DNA of 64,000 nt, taken from positions 1-64,000 of the forward strand of contig NZ_BMFZ01000004.1 of NCBI RefSeq assembly GCF_014639435.1. The letters run 5' to 3'. Source of the stretch: Hafnia psychrotolerans. GTDB taxonomy: Bacteria > Pseudomonadota > Gammaproteobacteria > Enterobacterales > Enterobacteriaceae. Below are positions 49,733 to 61,390 of this stretch, one piece after another (the first letter of the stretch is position 1; each line of letters starts with the position of its first letter). The notes beneath the pieces are model-generated. The model searched no databases and was not told the DNA's origin. It was given only the letters and a program-made list of their open reading frames with translations. Made by a program: the position numbers and the translations under genes.

Positions 49733-50468
49733 AGGTGTGTTGTTCGACAAAGATGGCACTCTACTGGAGTTTCATCAAATGTGGATCTCGGTGTCACAGT
49801 CGGTGGTTGGGGTGTTGCTGGCACGCTATTCCACACCGGCGATGGCCAGTGACGAGAGCCTGCTGGCCGCCATTGGTGTCTATGGCGACCGGGTTGATAA
49901 CCGCGGTTTGCTGGCATCCAACCCCGTTGAAGATATTGCATTAACCTGGTTTGAGATGCTGATGCCGGGTTGTTCGAAAACCGATTTTATCGATGACGTA
50001 AAGGCGTTGTTTAATCAAACGGTTAAGGAAAATCCGGGGTTGATTAAGTCCCTGCCAGGTATTGAGGCGGTGCTCATCACACTGAAACAATGTGGCTTAA
50101 AACTGGGCATTGCCACGGCTGACAGCAAGGCGGCAACGCTTTACTCATTGGAACAAGCAGGGTTACTTGATTACTTTGATTTTATTGGTTATTCAGATGG
50201 CGATATTGAGCCCAAACCCGCCCCGGATCTGATGGAAGCTTTCTGTGGTACCTGTGGATTGATAGCCCGGCAGGTGGTGATGTTCGGCGATACCGTTTCT
50301 GACATGAAATTTGGGCAAAATGCCGGGGCAATCAGTATCGGCGTGCTCACGGGAACGGCAACCCACGCTGAACTGGCTCCGCATGCCCGGATGGTTATCT
50401 CATCGGTGGCAGATTTTACGCCCGACCTACTGGACAGAATGCGACGCAGTCCAACCACCACCCAGTGA
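49722..50468 (+). CDS. HAD-superfamily phosphatase (phosphoglycolate-phosphatase-like)
   Basis: 248 residues with the full HAD set: nucleophile loop LFDKDGTLL (residues 8-16), motif II ATADSK, a lysine in EPKPAPD, and the acidic FGDTVSDMKFG. An alpha-helical cap between motifs I and II marks subfamily IA. It would release phosphate from a small phosphomonoester, plausibly the product of the upstream PHP enzyme, with which it is coupled by an 11-nt overlap. Confidence 0.87.
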   Translation: MDIKGVLFDKDGTLLEFHQMWISVSQSVVGVLLARYSTPAMASDESLLAAIGVYGDRVDNRGLLASNPVEDIALTWFEMLMPGCSKTDFIDDVKALFNQTVKENPGLIKSLPGIEAVLITLKQCGLKLGIATADSKAATLYSLEQAGLLDYFDFIGYSDGDIEPKPAPDLMEAFCGTCGLIARQVVMFGDTVSDMKFGQNAGAISIGVLTGTATHAELAPHARMVISSVADFTPDLLDRMRRSPTTTQ

Positions 50469-50559
50469 TCCCACTATTATCATCAATGCTGACGTTGATG
50501 GTGGGAGTAGCGACACCGAATTAAACCGGCTAAAGCCGCCATCATAATGGAAAACCACC

Positions 50560-51696
50560 ATGGCAGACGTTGAACTTCGCAATGTAGAGAAAATATATCC
50601 GAACGGATTTAAGGCAGTGAAAGGGATTAATCTGACCATCCAAGAAGGTGAGTTTATGGTTTTTGTTGGCCCTTCAGGCTGTGCAAAATCGACAACATTA
50701 CGCATGATTGCCGGTCTGGAAGAGATAACCCATGGCGATATTATGATTGGTGCCAAACGGGTCAATGACCTGCCGCCTAAAGATCGTGGTATTGCCATGG
50801 TATTTCAAAACTATGCCCTTTACCCGCATATGTCGGCTTACGAGAATATGGCATTTGGCCTTAAGCAACAGAAACTGAGCACCCATGAAATTGCCAGTCG
50901 AATCAAAGAAGCCGCTGAAACGCTAGAGATTACGCATCTGCTCAAAAACAAGCCAGGTGAAATGTCGGGGGGACAACGTCAGCGTATCGCGCTGGGTCGG
51001 GCCATGGTGCGCAAGCCCGACGTTTTTCTATTTGATGAGCCCTTATCAAACCTGGATGCCAAATTACGGGTATCAACCCGCGTCAGCATTGCACAGTTGC
51101 ACCACAATCTGAAGGCCGAAGGACAGACGGCAACGATGATCTATGTGACGCATGACCAGGTGGAAGCGATGACACTCGGTGATCGCATCTGTGTGCTTGA
51201 CCATGGACAGATCGTTCAGGTTGATACGCCGATGAATCTTTATCAGTACCCGGCCAATAAATTCGTGGCGGGGTTTATTGGTTCGCCGGCCATGAACATA
51301 GTTGAAGCCACGGTTGAGCTAAGGGGGAGTGCCACCTGCCTGGCGCTTGAAAATGGCTGCAGACTGTTGCTGCCTGCGGATAAAGCAGCAAAAGTGCAGG
51401 ACAACATCGGCCAGCGTCTATGGTTGGGCTTGCGGCCAGAACACATCAGTGTGGCAGATAACCAAGACAATGATGCCTTACCACAAAATATTGATATGCA
51501 CACCATCACCTTGGTCGAGGCAATGGGTAATGAGCTCTACCTGTACTTTACTCTCGGCAAGGATAAGCTCGTATCACGTATCGCTTTTGACCCTCAGCGC
51601 ATGGTCGCCCGAGGTGAAAATAAACCGCTTCATTTTGATATGTCCCATTGCCACCTGTTTGATATTGAGACCGGGGAATCGCTACTGATTACATAG
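50560..51696 (+). CDS. ABC importer ATPase, UgpC/MalK type
   Basis: ATP-binding subunit of the importer, 378 residues. Walker A reads GPSGCAKST, with Ala where the standard loop has the last Gly. Also present are the Q-loop VFQNYALYPHM, the signature MSGGQRQRIALGRA, Walker B VFLFDEPLSNLD and the switch VTHDQ. A C-terminal OB-fold regulatory domain (from about 240) carries LGLRPEHI. It is separated from the HAD gene by 91 nt with an imperfect inverted repeat, but is clearly part of the same run: permease, permease, binding protein, PHP, HAD, ATPase. Confidence 0.92.
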   Translation: MADVELRNVEKIYPNGFKAVKGINLTIQEGEFMVFVGPSGCAKSTTLRMIAGLEEITHGDIMIGAKRVNDLPPKDRGIAMVFQNYALYPHMSAYENMAFGLKQQKLSTHEIASRIKEAAETLEITHLLKNKPGEMSGGQRQRIALGRAMVRKPDVFLFDEPLSNLDAKLRVSTRVSIAQLHHNLKAEGQTATMIYVTHDQVEAMTLGDRICVLDHGQIVQVDTPMNLYQYPANKFVAGFIGSPAMNIVEATVELRGSATCLALENGCRLLLPADKAAKVQDNIGQRLWLGLRPEHISVADNQDNDALPQNIDMHTITLVEAMGNELYLYFTLGKDKLVSRIAFDPQRMVARGENKPLHFDMSHCHLFDIETGESLLIT

Positions 51697-51719
51697 ACTC
51701 TTGATGATGTGCACTTCCC

Positions 51720-51806
51720 GGCTTTGTTGAATAAATCGGGTTGAGGTAAAACGCCCCCTATTAGCCACTTCCTCAGGCAATCCGTACACTTTCTGGCATG
51801 CCGACA
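51720..51806 (-). mobile_element. IS903-type insertion sequence end
   Basis: Starts with the terminal repeat GGCTTTGTTGAATAAATC. On the minus strand, 51803-51773 encode GMPESVRIA followed by TGA, the conserved C-terminus of IS903-group transposases. The rest of the element is missing; the DNA switches to a FUSC-gene fragment at about 51807. Confidence 0.78.
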
Positions 51807-51921
51807 GGCCAGAGGCTTTTGCCGCAGATACGCAACACAGGTCGAACAAAGAGCCGCCACAATCTCAATGGATTGAAGACTCTATTTCGTTGGCGCAAGC
51901 GTTGGATGCGCCTTACTGCTT
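51807..51921 (+). pseudogene. fragment of a FUSC transporter gene (partial copy of 59.6 kb locus)
   Basis: 51807-51889 match 59616-59700 at about 88% by eye, then jump to sequence matching 59864-59895 (TTGGCGCAAGCGTTGGAT...), omitting about 163 nt. The junction falls on TCGTT, present at both breakpoints of the intact gene (59696-59700 and 59859-59863). This is a deletion remnant of a second, diverged copy. Homology ends at about 51921. Confidence 0.8.
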
Positions 51922-51939
51922 ACGATGAACGCCTGTAAA

Positions 51940-52001
51940 GCCCCATATCGGTTTGTCTCCTTTTATTTGCGGTGAGTAAGCAGAAATATTCCGATATGGG
52001 C
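51940..52001. repeat. inverted repeat with 39-nt spacer
   Basis: GCCCCATATCGG (51940-51951) and CCGATATGGGC (51991-52001) are inverted copies, between the FUSC fragment and the phosphatase gene. There is no T-run. It might be the end of the PTS-operon transcript or another element scar. Nothing else is recognised in 51922-52077. Confidence 0.4.
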
Positions 52002-52077
52002 ATTCTTCAGACGATGGCCCACGGTCTCTCCATGAGTGGGTTTAGGGGGAAGATTATTGCATGCATCGTGTGAAGTC

Positions 52078-53199
52078 TCATTCAGTGTAGCGATCCCGCA
52101 GGGAAAAGATCTCCTCCTGGGTAAGTCCCACTGCGCGGGTAAGGTAATTATCCACAGAGCCATAGCGCAGTCTGATCTCATCGAGCGCTGCCCGGATAAA
52201 CTCCGGCCGTGCCTGCTGGATGGCGAGGAAACCTTTGATCGCCTGTTTATCGCCGTTAAACGCTTTGCTCATCTCAGCCAGTTCGCGCTGATCGAACGCC
52301 TTGCGATAGTCATTGGTCAATATATAGTCGCGGATAATAGTGTCATCGGGAACACCCAGCGCCGACAGGAACACGGCAGAAACCACGCCGGTGCGATCTT
52401 TCCCGCCCGCGCAGTGCCAGATCATGGCACGATCATCGGTCAGCGCCTTATCGAAGATAGTTTTCAGTGAACGCAGCGTTTCCGGCTGCCAGACCATAAA
52501 TCGATTCGTCTCTGGATAAAACTGTTCGGCGCGCGGCGTCTTCACAAAATGATAAATTGCCTCGTTGGTTTCCCATGAAACGTCTTTGAATTGTGGGGGT
52601 AAATCCGGTATTTGAGTGTGTATCCAGTTGACGTTGCCAAATGCCGGATCGGGTTTTTTCGCAATTTCAGCGTCGTTACGTAGATCGAATACATAGCCCA
52701 GATTCATCGTGCTGAGGTAGCGATAGCCATCGCTATTCACCTTGTGGGGCGTATCGCCGCGGTATAAGAAGCCCCATTTGACAGAGCGTCCGTCTTTAGT
52801 CAGATAACCGCCGGAATCCCTCAGATTATCCATTCCACCAGCGGGGAGCTTTCTCTCCGAGATGGTCAGCGGTTTTTCGCTGTTTGGGCGCTCGATTAAG
52901 AATAACGTGCGACGTCCCGGGTTCGGGTCCTCCAGCTTAAGCTCTCCTGCGACCACATCTTCCTCTAAAGGCGATATCCTTCCGCTGGCGACATCCTGCC
53001 AGTGTAGAATAACTTTCCCGGAGGCGGGCATGTCGCGCCACACCAGACGCAATTGGTCATTATTGCGCAACACCTCACCCACGCTATCAGACAAGATCTG
53101 GTTCCTGCTTTCTACCGCAGCAGCCGGGAAACTAAATATAGCCATTCCCGAAAAGAGAGCCAGACTGACGACCAATATACCGCCAGATAATTTTTTCAT
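52078..53199 (-). CDS. secreted tyrosine/dual-specificity protein phosphatase
   Basis: 373 residues with a signal peptide (MKKLSGGILVVSLALFSGMA, cleavage near AAAVES), so probably periplasmic or secreted. The catalytic P-loop is HCAGGKDRTG, the Cys-x5-Arg signature of the PtpB-like (Y_phosphatase3) group, with the general family features NLRDSGGY and VFDLRNDAEI upstream. It lies 4 nt after the PTS IIA gene on the same strand and so is likely the last gene of the beta-glucoside operon. Substrates could be phosphotyrosine proteins or phosphoinositides; sequence does not decide. Confidence 0.88.
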   Translation of the reverse strand: MKKLSGGILVVSLALFSGMAIFSFPAAAVESRNQILSDSVGEVLRNNDQLRLVWRDMPASGKVILHWQDVASGRISPLEEDVVAGELKLEDPNPGRRTLFLIERPNSEKPLTISERKLPAGGMDNLRDSGGYLTKDGRSVKWGFLYRGDTPHKVNSDGYRYLSTMNLGYVFDLRNDAEIAKKPDPAFGNVNWIHTQIPDLPPQFKDVSWETNEAIYHFVKTPRAEQFYPETNRFMVWQPETLRSLKTIFDKALTDDRAMIWHCAGGKDRTGVVSAVFLSALGVPDDTIIRDYILTNDYRKAFDQRELAEMSKAFNGDKQAIKGFLAIQQARPEFIRAALDEIRLRYGSVDNYLTRAVGLTQEEIFSLRDRYTE

Positions 53200-53203
53200 C
53201 GCA

Positions 53204-53518
53204 CTATTCCTTTATGCCAATAATCTGATATAAAGCAAGAAACTCCTCACTCAGAATTTTAAAATTCTCCGCGCTCATCATCTGATCTTCAGCATGAATT
53301 AATATCAGTGAAAGGTGTTCACGCTCGCCTTCCATTTCGGCCTGAATTAATCCGGCATGCACTGCATGCCCCAGATTATAACTCTCTTTCCCGCTGTCGA
53401 TTAACTCTCGCGCCCGCACAAAATTTCGCTGCCTGGCATGCTGAATAGCCTCAATAAAGGATGAGCGCGCTTCGCCTACATGACATATCATTTCAAAACA
53501 GATCTGTTCTGTATCCAT
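53204..53518 (-). CDS. PTS lactose/cellobiose-type IIA component
   Basis: Phosphocarrier of 104 residues, all alpha-helical, belonging to the Lac family (IIA-cellobiose/chitobiose). The phosphorylated histidine is His75 in LILIHAEDQM. GHAVHAGLIQAE upstream is the conserved helix that packs beside it. It passes phosphate from HPr to IIB. Its ATG overlaps the IIB stop by one base, so the two are translationally coupled. Confidence 0.92.
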   Translation of the reverse strand: MDTEQICFEMICHVGEARSSFIEAIQHARQRNFVRARELIDSGKESYNLGHAVHAGLIQAEMEGEREHLSLILIHAEDQMMSAENFKILSEEFLALYQIIGIKE

Positions 53519-53832
53519 CAGTGGCTCCCAAGAATAACCAGCGCCTGGCGTAAAATTTTCTCACCATTCATCGTGCCGTAATCCATCGTATCAATAACCC
53601 GCACGGGAATATCCTTCGCAACAGCCTGTACTTTATCCAACAGGAAGCGAACCTGTGGACCAAGTAAAATAATATCTGTGCCCGCCAGATGATCATTTAA
53701 CTGTTGTTCCGGAATGGCTTTAATCATCACCTCAGCATTGATTTCCACTGCTGCTTCAGTCATTTTTTTCACCATAATGCTGGTGGACATACCGGCCGAA
53801 CACATTAAAAGAATATGTTTCACAATCTTCAT
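53518..53832 (-). CDS. PTS cellobiose-type IIB component
   Basis: 104-residue IIB protein of the Lac family. The phosphocysteine is Cys11 in LLMCSAGMSTS, the P-loop-like motif of cellobiose IIB. It receives phosphate from IIA and gives it to the sugar moving through IIC. It follows the glucosidase gene by 7 nt. Confidence 0.93.
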   Translation of the reverse strand: MKIVKHILLMCSAGMSTSIMVKKMTEAAVEINAEVMIKAIPEQQLNDHLAGTDIILLGPQVRFLLDKVQAVAKDIPVRVIDTMDYGTMNGEKILRQALVILGSH

Positions 53833-53839
53833 CCTTATA

Positions 53840-56535
<2,696 letters not shown>

Positions 56536-56772
56536 AATGTTTCCCTGTTCTTAGCACGTTCTTTTTAAATTTATTGCGGCCCGGCATTTATATGGAGATA
56601 AATGCTCAATAACGTTCGCGAATGATTGTATTCGGTTTGACTGCTCTGGGGCTTACAGAGTATTGCCGCAGAAGATGCGGCATTTTTCGCAGGGATTATT
56701 ATGAATATGCCGCACCGTCACCTGTCAGCAAACTCATCAGGGTGGAAAACGTCGGGCTCTGATCAAGAGCCG
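56536..56772. promoter_or_regulatory. spacer between the activator gene and the PTS operon
   Basis: Should hold the PTS operon promoter (minus strand). A hairpin at 56665-56681, GCCGCA/TGCGGC with GAAGA loop, is followed on the plus strand by ATTTTTC. Its T-run is on the strand opposite to the genes, so it is not an obvious terminator for them. No activator box was identified. Confidence 0.35.
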
Positions 56773-58632
56773 CTAATTTTTTTTGTCGCCCATCAACGAG
56801 ACGAGGCTTTCATGCAGCCACTGTAAAGGCTCCTTTTCCCCCGGACGTATATTCAGCATAAAAATGTAACGAACCTCATGCTTATCCCAGTTAACCGGTT
56901 TTTTCAGTAAGGCAACAGCAACAAAAGTGTGCTCTCCGCAGGGATGGAGTGGATGGGGGAAAGCAATCGCATCACCAAACGCGGTGGCGGACAGCTTTTC
57001 CCGTTCGATGACTGACGGAAGAAAATCAGCGCTGGTTGGAATATAAAGAGCGACACGCTGGCAGAGTTCTGCAATCAGTTGATAGCGTTCAGCACTTTGC
57101 AAATCGGTGAAGAAAAGACTGGGGTGAAAGTATTCGCTAACCGGCCGGTGAGATTGCTGTTTACTGCTCAACCAGCTTTCCATCTGGCCTAAATCCCTGG
57201 CGTCGAGAAAATAGTTCACGCGCATCAGAGGGATAGCCGTTTTAAAAGGCACATCGACCGTAGAAAGGATCATGTCATAGCCGGTCAGGTCGAAATCGGT
57301 GAGCTCATACAACTGCACCACTTTGATTTCTCGGATGGAATCAGAAAAGCGCTGTCTGATTTTATACAGCAGCAGTTGCGAGCTCCCCATCCCGCTGGCA
57401 CAGACGATAATTAAATTGTAGCGCTGGCAAGAAACACCTTTGCGATCAATGGCTAAAACAAAATGGATGGCCAGATAACCTATCTCTGCCTCATTGACCT
57501 CCAGCCCGGTTTCCTGCTGGATAACTTTCCCGGCCAGTACCGCCATTTCAAACGCTTTAAGGTTCTCCTGCTTGATCTCTTCCAGCAGCGGATTGTGCAC
57601 TTTCAGATCCCAGTTGAGGCGATCTATCATCGGGATAAAATGCAGCGACAGCAGATGAAAAAGCTCGAAGTCATCGGCCAGATCGATGGCAAAGTCAGCC
57701 ACTATTTGCTGGCTGATTTTATCGAATAAGCGGCTGATATCCTGGGTGGCCGCGAAGGTCTGATGATGATGTAGACTGCGCTTACCAGCAAGATGGATGG
57801 CGATGAAATAGCGCTCTGCGGCGGGGAAAGGGATGGCAAAAGCACGCTCAATGCGAATAACTAACTGCTCTGCCACGCGATATTCATCGCGCTCTTTCAG
57901 AGCCTTATAATTTATAGGCAGCGCCGCATCGCCATGACGGCTCTCGATACGCATCAGCGCAATTTCCAGATGAACGACCAGATTCTGAAACCCCGTATCC
58001 GTCAACACCAACTGGTGCTCTTTCAGCGTGTCAGTCAGGATGGTCATGATTTTTTGTCGAACGGCCTTTCGACTATCTTCTTCCGGCTGGCGATGCTCAT
58101 CATCATAGAAAAAATATTTCGCCATCGCCTGACGAATATTCAGCTCAGTTCCAGCTACTTTTATTCCACTCGCCGTTTTCGCATACAGAATCAAATTAAA
58201 TCCGCTTAAAGCATGACGGACACCCTTCATACAGCTGTTCAGGGTTGACCGACTGATATATATTTCCTCGGCCAGCTCATCCAGCTTGGTATAACCTTCA
58301 GCCGAGAGCAAAGAGCGAAGAATATAATCAACCCGCTCCTTATAGCGAACCGGTGCCACAAAGTGCTGACGATGTTCAGTCTCTAATATTATTTTAATCA
58401 GCTGGCAATATTTCTCCTCATCCCTGACAACTAACTGATAACCTTTTCCCGGACGTGAATTCAACTCCACACCATTTTCACCAAGCGCATCTCTATAATG
58501 TGATAAATCGTTTCTTAGCGTGCGGGGTTTTATAGCCAATTTTTTACAGATTTCATTACTGGTTAGGGGACCTTCCGCCTCGTGTAATAGCTTCAGCAGA
58601 CGCCCTATGCGATAGTGGTAATGTTTTATCAT
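56773..58632 (-). CDS. LicR/BglG-type PRD transcriptional activator with PTS domains
   Basis: About 619 residues from the ATG at 58632 (a TTG four codons earlier is the alternative). Order: N-terminal helix-turn-helix (LTSNEICKKLAIKPRTLRND), a second Mga-like helix-turn-helix (TKLDELAEEIYISRSTLN), two PTS regulation domains with several conserved histidines, a IIB-like domain with Cys in IIVCASGMGSSQL, and a C-terminal IIA-like domain with the phospho-His in AIAFPHPLHP. Such proteins activate sugar operons when phosphorylated or dephosphorylated by the PTS. It lies directly upstream of the beta-glucoside operon, same strand, so this is its likely target. Confidence 0.9.
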   Translation of the reverse strand: MIKHYHYRIGRLLKLLHEAEGPLTSNEICKKLAIKPRTLRNDLSHYRDALGENGVELNSRPGKGYQLVVRDEEKYCQLIKIILETEHRQHFVAPVRYKERVDYILRSLLSAEGYTKLDELAEEIYISRSTLNSCMKGVRHALSGFNLILYAKTASGIKVAGTELNIRQAMAKYFFYDDEHRQPEEDSRKAVRQKIMTILTDTLKEHQLVLTDTGFQNLVVHLEIALMRIESRHGDAALPINYKALKERDEYRVAEQLVIRIERAFAIPFPAAERYFIAIHLAGKRSLHHHQTFAATQDISRLFDKISQQIVADFAIDLADDFELFHLLSLHFIPMIDRLNWDLKVHNPLLEEIKQENLKAFEMAVLAGKVIQQETGLEVNEAEIGYLAIHFVLAIDRKGVSCQRYNLIIVCASGMGSSQLLLYKIRQRFSDSIREIKVVQLYELTDFDLTGYDMILSTVDVPFKTAIPLMRVNYFLDARDLGQMESWLSSKQQSHRPVSEYFHPSLFFTDLQSAERYQLIAELCQRVALYIPTSADFLPSVIEREKLSATAFGDAIAFPHPLHPCGEHTFVAVALLKKPVNWDKHEVRYIFMLNIRPGEKEPLQWLHESLVSLMGDKKN

Positions 58633-58820
58633 TCTTAGTACCAAGACCTTTAAGTCATTCCATTCATTACTTTTCCATTTGATAGTTAACTGTAAATAAG
58701 TTCAGGACAAATAACTTAGCCCTCACTCACAAATAAGAAATAAGCGACCACTTGAGGTTTAATTGGGCTTATTTAAAAAAAGAGGATGGTTATAATTCTC
58801 ACGAACGCCGATTTTTTCTG

Positions 58821-58857
58821 GGCTTTGTTGAGTAAATTCGACTTACTCAACAAAGCC
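58821..58857. mobile_element. fused IS903-like terminal repeats (palindrome)
   Basis: GGCTTTGTTGAGTAA, seven bases, then TTACTCAACAAAGCC: a perfect 15-bp inverted repeat. Each arm matches the IS903-type end (GGCTTTGTTGAATAA) except for one base. It looks like both ends of an element with everything between deleted. It lies 8 nt past the TetR stop and could fold as a terminator, but neither strand has a T-run after it. Confidence 0.6.
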
Positions 58858-58865
58858 GCCAGACA

Positions 58866-59483
58866 TTATATATCGAACGATTTTTCAAACGAATAGGCGG
58901 GTAGAAACACGTTTATCGCACTTTGTACTGAGGCTTTTTTCACATTTGGACTTGGGTGATCGTCTAAACCCCAAAGTTGACGCTCAACTAATCCCGCTTC
59001 GCATAATGATTTGAAGTACAGCCCCATTTGTCGGAGCTCGCCTGGTCGTAAAAGCTCACGCTTTATCAAATTTTCGAGAACGCCGCAAATCGATATCAAG
59101 GTCTGCCGAGGCCCATTCTCATAGAAGATACGGCTAAGATGTGGCTGTCTTCCCGCCTCACCGATGATCAACCGGTTCAGAGCCATAACTTCAGGTCGGG
59201 TCACCAAATCAAGGTAGGATATCCCGAGGTGCATTAGGGTCGCATGCACATCATTTTCGTTACTTGACGCTTCCAGCGTCTCTATCCCCCCTTCTCCTGC
59301 TTGTACAACAAAAGCATCAAACAAGGCTTCTTTATTCGGAAAGTATCCATAAAGTGTGACTTTGGAGGACATCGCCTCAGCAGCGATCGCCTCCATCGTC
59401 ACCGAGCCAAATCCTTTTTCTATGAATAACTTGCCTGCTGCCTGCACAAAGCTTAAACGACGAGTATCTGTTTTCTTACGCAT
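58866..59483 (-). CDS. TetR-family repressor
   Basis: 205 residues. The N-terminal helix-turn-helix is at about 25-50 (VTMEAIAAEAMSSKVTLYGYF), a typical TetR DNA-binding unit. The C-terminal AefR-like ligand domain is helical (GISYLDLVTRPEVMALNRLI). Divergent from the FUSC-aldehyde dehydrogenase-oxygenase operon with shared operators in between, so it very likely represses that operon and itself, and is released by an aromatic compound or aldehyde. The ligand is not readable. Confidence 0.9.
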   Translation of the reverse strand: MRKKTDTRRLSFVQAAGKLFIEKGFGSVTMEAIAAEAMSSKVTLYGYFPNKEALFDAFVVQAGEGGIETLEASSNENDVHATLMHLGISYLDLVTRPEVMALNRLIIGEAGRQPHLSRIFYENGPRQTLISICGVLENLIKRELLRPGELRQMGLYFKSLCEAGLVERQLWGLDDHPSPNVKKASVQSAINVFLPAYSFEKSFDI

Positions 59484-59525
59484 AGCGAAATATTACCTGG
59501 GTTACACAAGAGCGCCAATTATAAA

Positions 59526-59591
59526 TGAACGATGACGTACAAATAAGTTGACTAAAACTTTTCTCATGCATAATGTGAACGATATCGTTCA
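59526..59591. promoter_or_regulatory. divergent operator-promoter region for TetR and the efflux operon
   Basis: A perfect 16-bp palindrome TGAACGATATCGTTCA (59576-59591) abuts a strong plus-strand promoter, TTGACT (59548-59553), 17-bp spacer, TAATGT (59571-59576). A second copy with three differences, TGAACGATGACGTACA (59526-59541), lies upstream near the TetR start. The placement fits repression of both genes by the TetR protein. Confidence 0.78.
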
Positions 59592-59605
59592 TTTATAGGC
59601 TTGCA

Positions 59606-61390
59606 TTGATGGCATGTCCAGAGGCTTTTACCGCAGAGACGCAAAACAGGTCGAACAAAGAGCCTTCACAACCTCAATGGATTGAAGGCTCTATGTCGTT
59701 CGCACTGCGAACCACGATGGCTGCGTTGCTGGCACTGTTAACTTCAGCATCACTGGGGATAGAACATCCATGGTGGTCTGCTATGACGGTGTGGCTAGTG
59801 ACTCAGCCTTTCGAGGGTTTATTGCTAGAACGCACCTTGGCACGACTTGCGGGGTCAGTCGTTGGCGCAAGCGTTGGATGTGCCTTACTGCTTGGCCTGG
59901 GGGGACAGCTATGGCTGTTACTTCTGTCGCTGGCACTCTGGCTGGCGTTATGTGCTGGACTGGGTAGCATATTTCAGCATTCCCGGAATTATGTCTTCGT
60001 GCTGGCCGGCTATACGGCGTCGATAGTGGTTATGTTCGGGTTGGGCGAGGGTGTTTTTAGTCGCACCCTCGCGGAAGACCGTATGCTGTGCACGTTTATT
60101 GGTATTGCTTGCTCTGCACTCGCCTTCCCCCGCAGCCTATCTAAGGTGGCGTATGACAAACTATGCGAGCATCACGAAGCTTTGCTGGAACGGTGCCTGG
60201 AGCATGTAGAACATTATCTGCACTATGGCAGATCCGCATGTTCGGTGCGCCCTCTCATCGCCGACTTGGCTGAAATGGTCAATAAGACTCAGCGCATTGG
60301 CTTATATACCCCACAGATCAATCAGGTGTACGGATTGCTTTTAGAGCTACTCGTCCTGACGCGTGATGGTGAAAATTTACGTGAAACGGTGCCTAGCCGA
60401 TACCCTACATCTCAGGCACCAGAGAACGGCCCCAGCGTATTACCCCATGACGCCCCGCTTTCTAAAACGGTTATCCAATCCGCCATATCGCAGGCTCTTG
60501 AAGAGTTGCTTGACGTATTGCACCGACCCGCAGCGCGGAGAGTGCGCAGCATATTTAGAGACGTTGATATGTCATCGGTAATACGCGCATCTTTTCGGCC
60601 TGTCATCGGCCTGTCTGTTGCCGCGGTGATCTGGCTGAGCACGGGGTGGCAAGCGGGAGCCATGATGGTCATGACCGCCACGCTGTTTACATCACTCTTT
60701 TCAAACAACATCAATGGGAACTTAGCGTTAATCCACGTCATGATGGGTTCACTCTTAGGCGCTTGTTTTGGCCTGTTTGTTCGGCAATTTTTGCTCCCCG
60801 AGGCCAGTGAATTCTGGATGATCCTCTTATGTATTTTCCCTTTCCTGTTACTCGGTGCCTGGCTAATGCGTCACCCTTCGACAGGGAAGATGGCGATCGA
60901 CATGAACATGACATTCCTGCTCATTGCTCAGCCAGCATCCGTGCCGACTGACTTAATGACAGCGCTGAATGAGTCGGCAGCTATCCTCGCTGGCGTGATT
61001 ATCGCCGTAGTCACCTATTGGCTGCTAATGCCAGCCACACCTCAGTTAAGTCGGAATATGACCGTTCGGCACCTAGTGAAACTGGTCAATCGCGTTAGCC
61101 AAACATCGGAAGTGATGCACGCCTCACGGACTCATGACGCCTTGCGGGCAGCACTGGTGAGACTGCTGAATCAATGTGAACCGACTGACAAGATTTTTAT
61201 GGCAGCACAGAACTGCATGGTGCTATCGCGTGAAGTATTACTCACTCACTCGCCCACCTTCCCAAAAATAGATCCCTTGAGCAAAGACAATCTATCCCCG
61301 ATGCAAAACGCTGCCGAAACGCTACGAAATGCCGGTACAAAGTTGCTCGCAAGCCTTGATGACAAACCAACAGACGGGAGTTTCAGATGA
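59606..61390 (+). CDS. FUSC-family aromatic-acid efflux pump (AaeB-like)
   Basis: Inner-membrane efflux protein, 594 residues from the ATG at 59606; the ATG at 59693 ([13 protein letters not shown]) is a credible alternative since homology to the family begins there. Two halves, each with a cluster of membrane segments ([20 protein letters not shown] region and [20 protein letters not shown] region), joined by cytoplasmic helices, as in AaeB/YccS. AaeB exports hydroxylated aromatic carboxylic acids. First gene of an operon: its stop overlaps the dehydrogenase start (ATGA). A fragment of a second copy lies at 51807-51921. Confidence 0.88.
   Translation: MMACPEAFTAETQNRSNKEPSQPQWIEGSMSFALRTTMAALLALLTSASLGIEHPWWSAMTVWLVTQPFEGLLLERTLARLAGSVVGASVGCALLLGLGGQLWLLLLSLALWLALCAGLGSIFQHSRNYVFVLAGYTASIVVMFGLGEGVFSRTLAEDRMLCTFIGIACSALAFPRSLSKVAYDKLCEHHEALLERCLEHVEHYLHYGRSACSVRPLIADLAEMVNKTQRIGLYTPQINQVYGLLLELLVLTRDGENLRETVPSRYPTSQAPENGPSVLPHDAPLSKTVIQSAISQALEELLDVLHRPAARRVRSIFRDVDMSSVIRASFRPVIGLSVAAVIWLSTGWQAGAMMVMTATLFTSLFSNNINGNLALIHVMMGSLLGACFGLFVRQFLLPEASEFWMILLCIFPFLLLGAWLMRHPSTGKMAIDMNMTFLLIAQPASVPTDLMTALNESAAILAGVIIAVVTYWLLMPATPQLSRNMTVRHLVKLVNRVSQTSEVMHASRTHDALRAALVRLLNQCEPTDKIFMAAQNCMVLSREVLLTHSPTFPKIDPLSKDNLSPMQNAAETLRNAGTKLLASLDDKPTDGSFR

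Noticed and set aside
58821..58857. The palindrome after the TetR gene as a simple intrinsic terminator
   Set aside because: Neither strand has a T-run after the stem, and the arms match an IS end, so it was classed as an element remnant, though it may still affect transcription.
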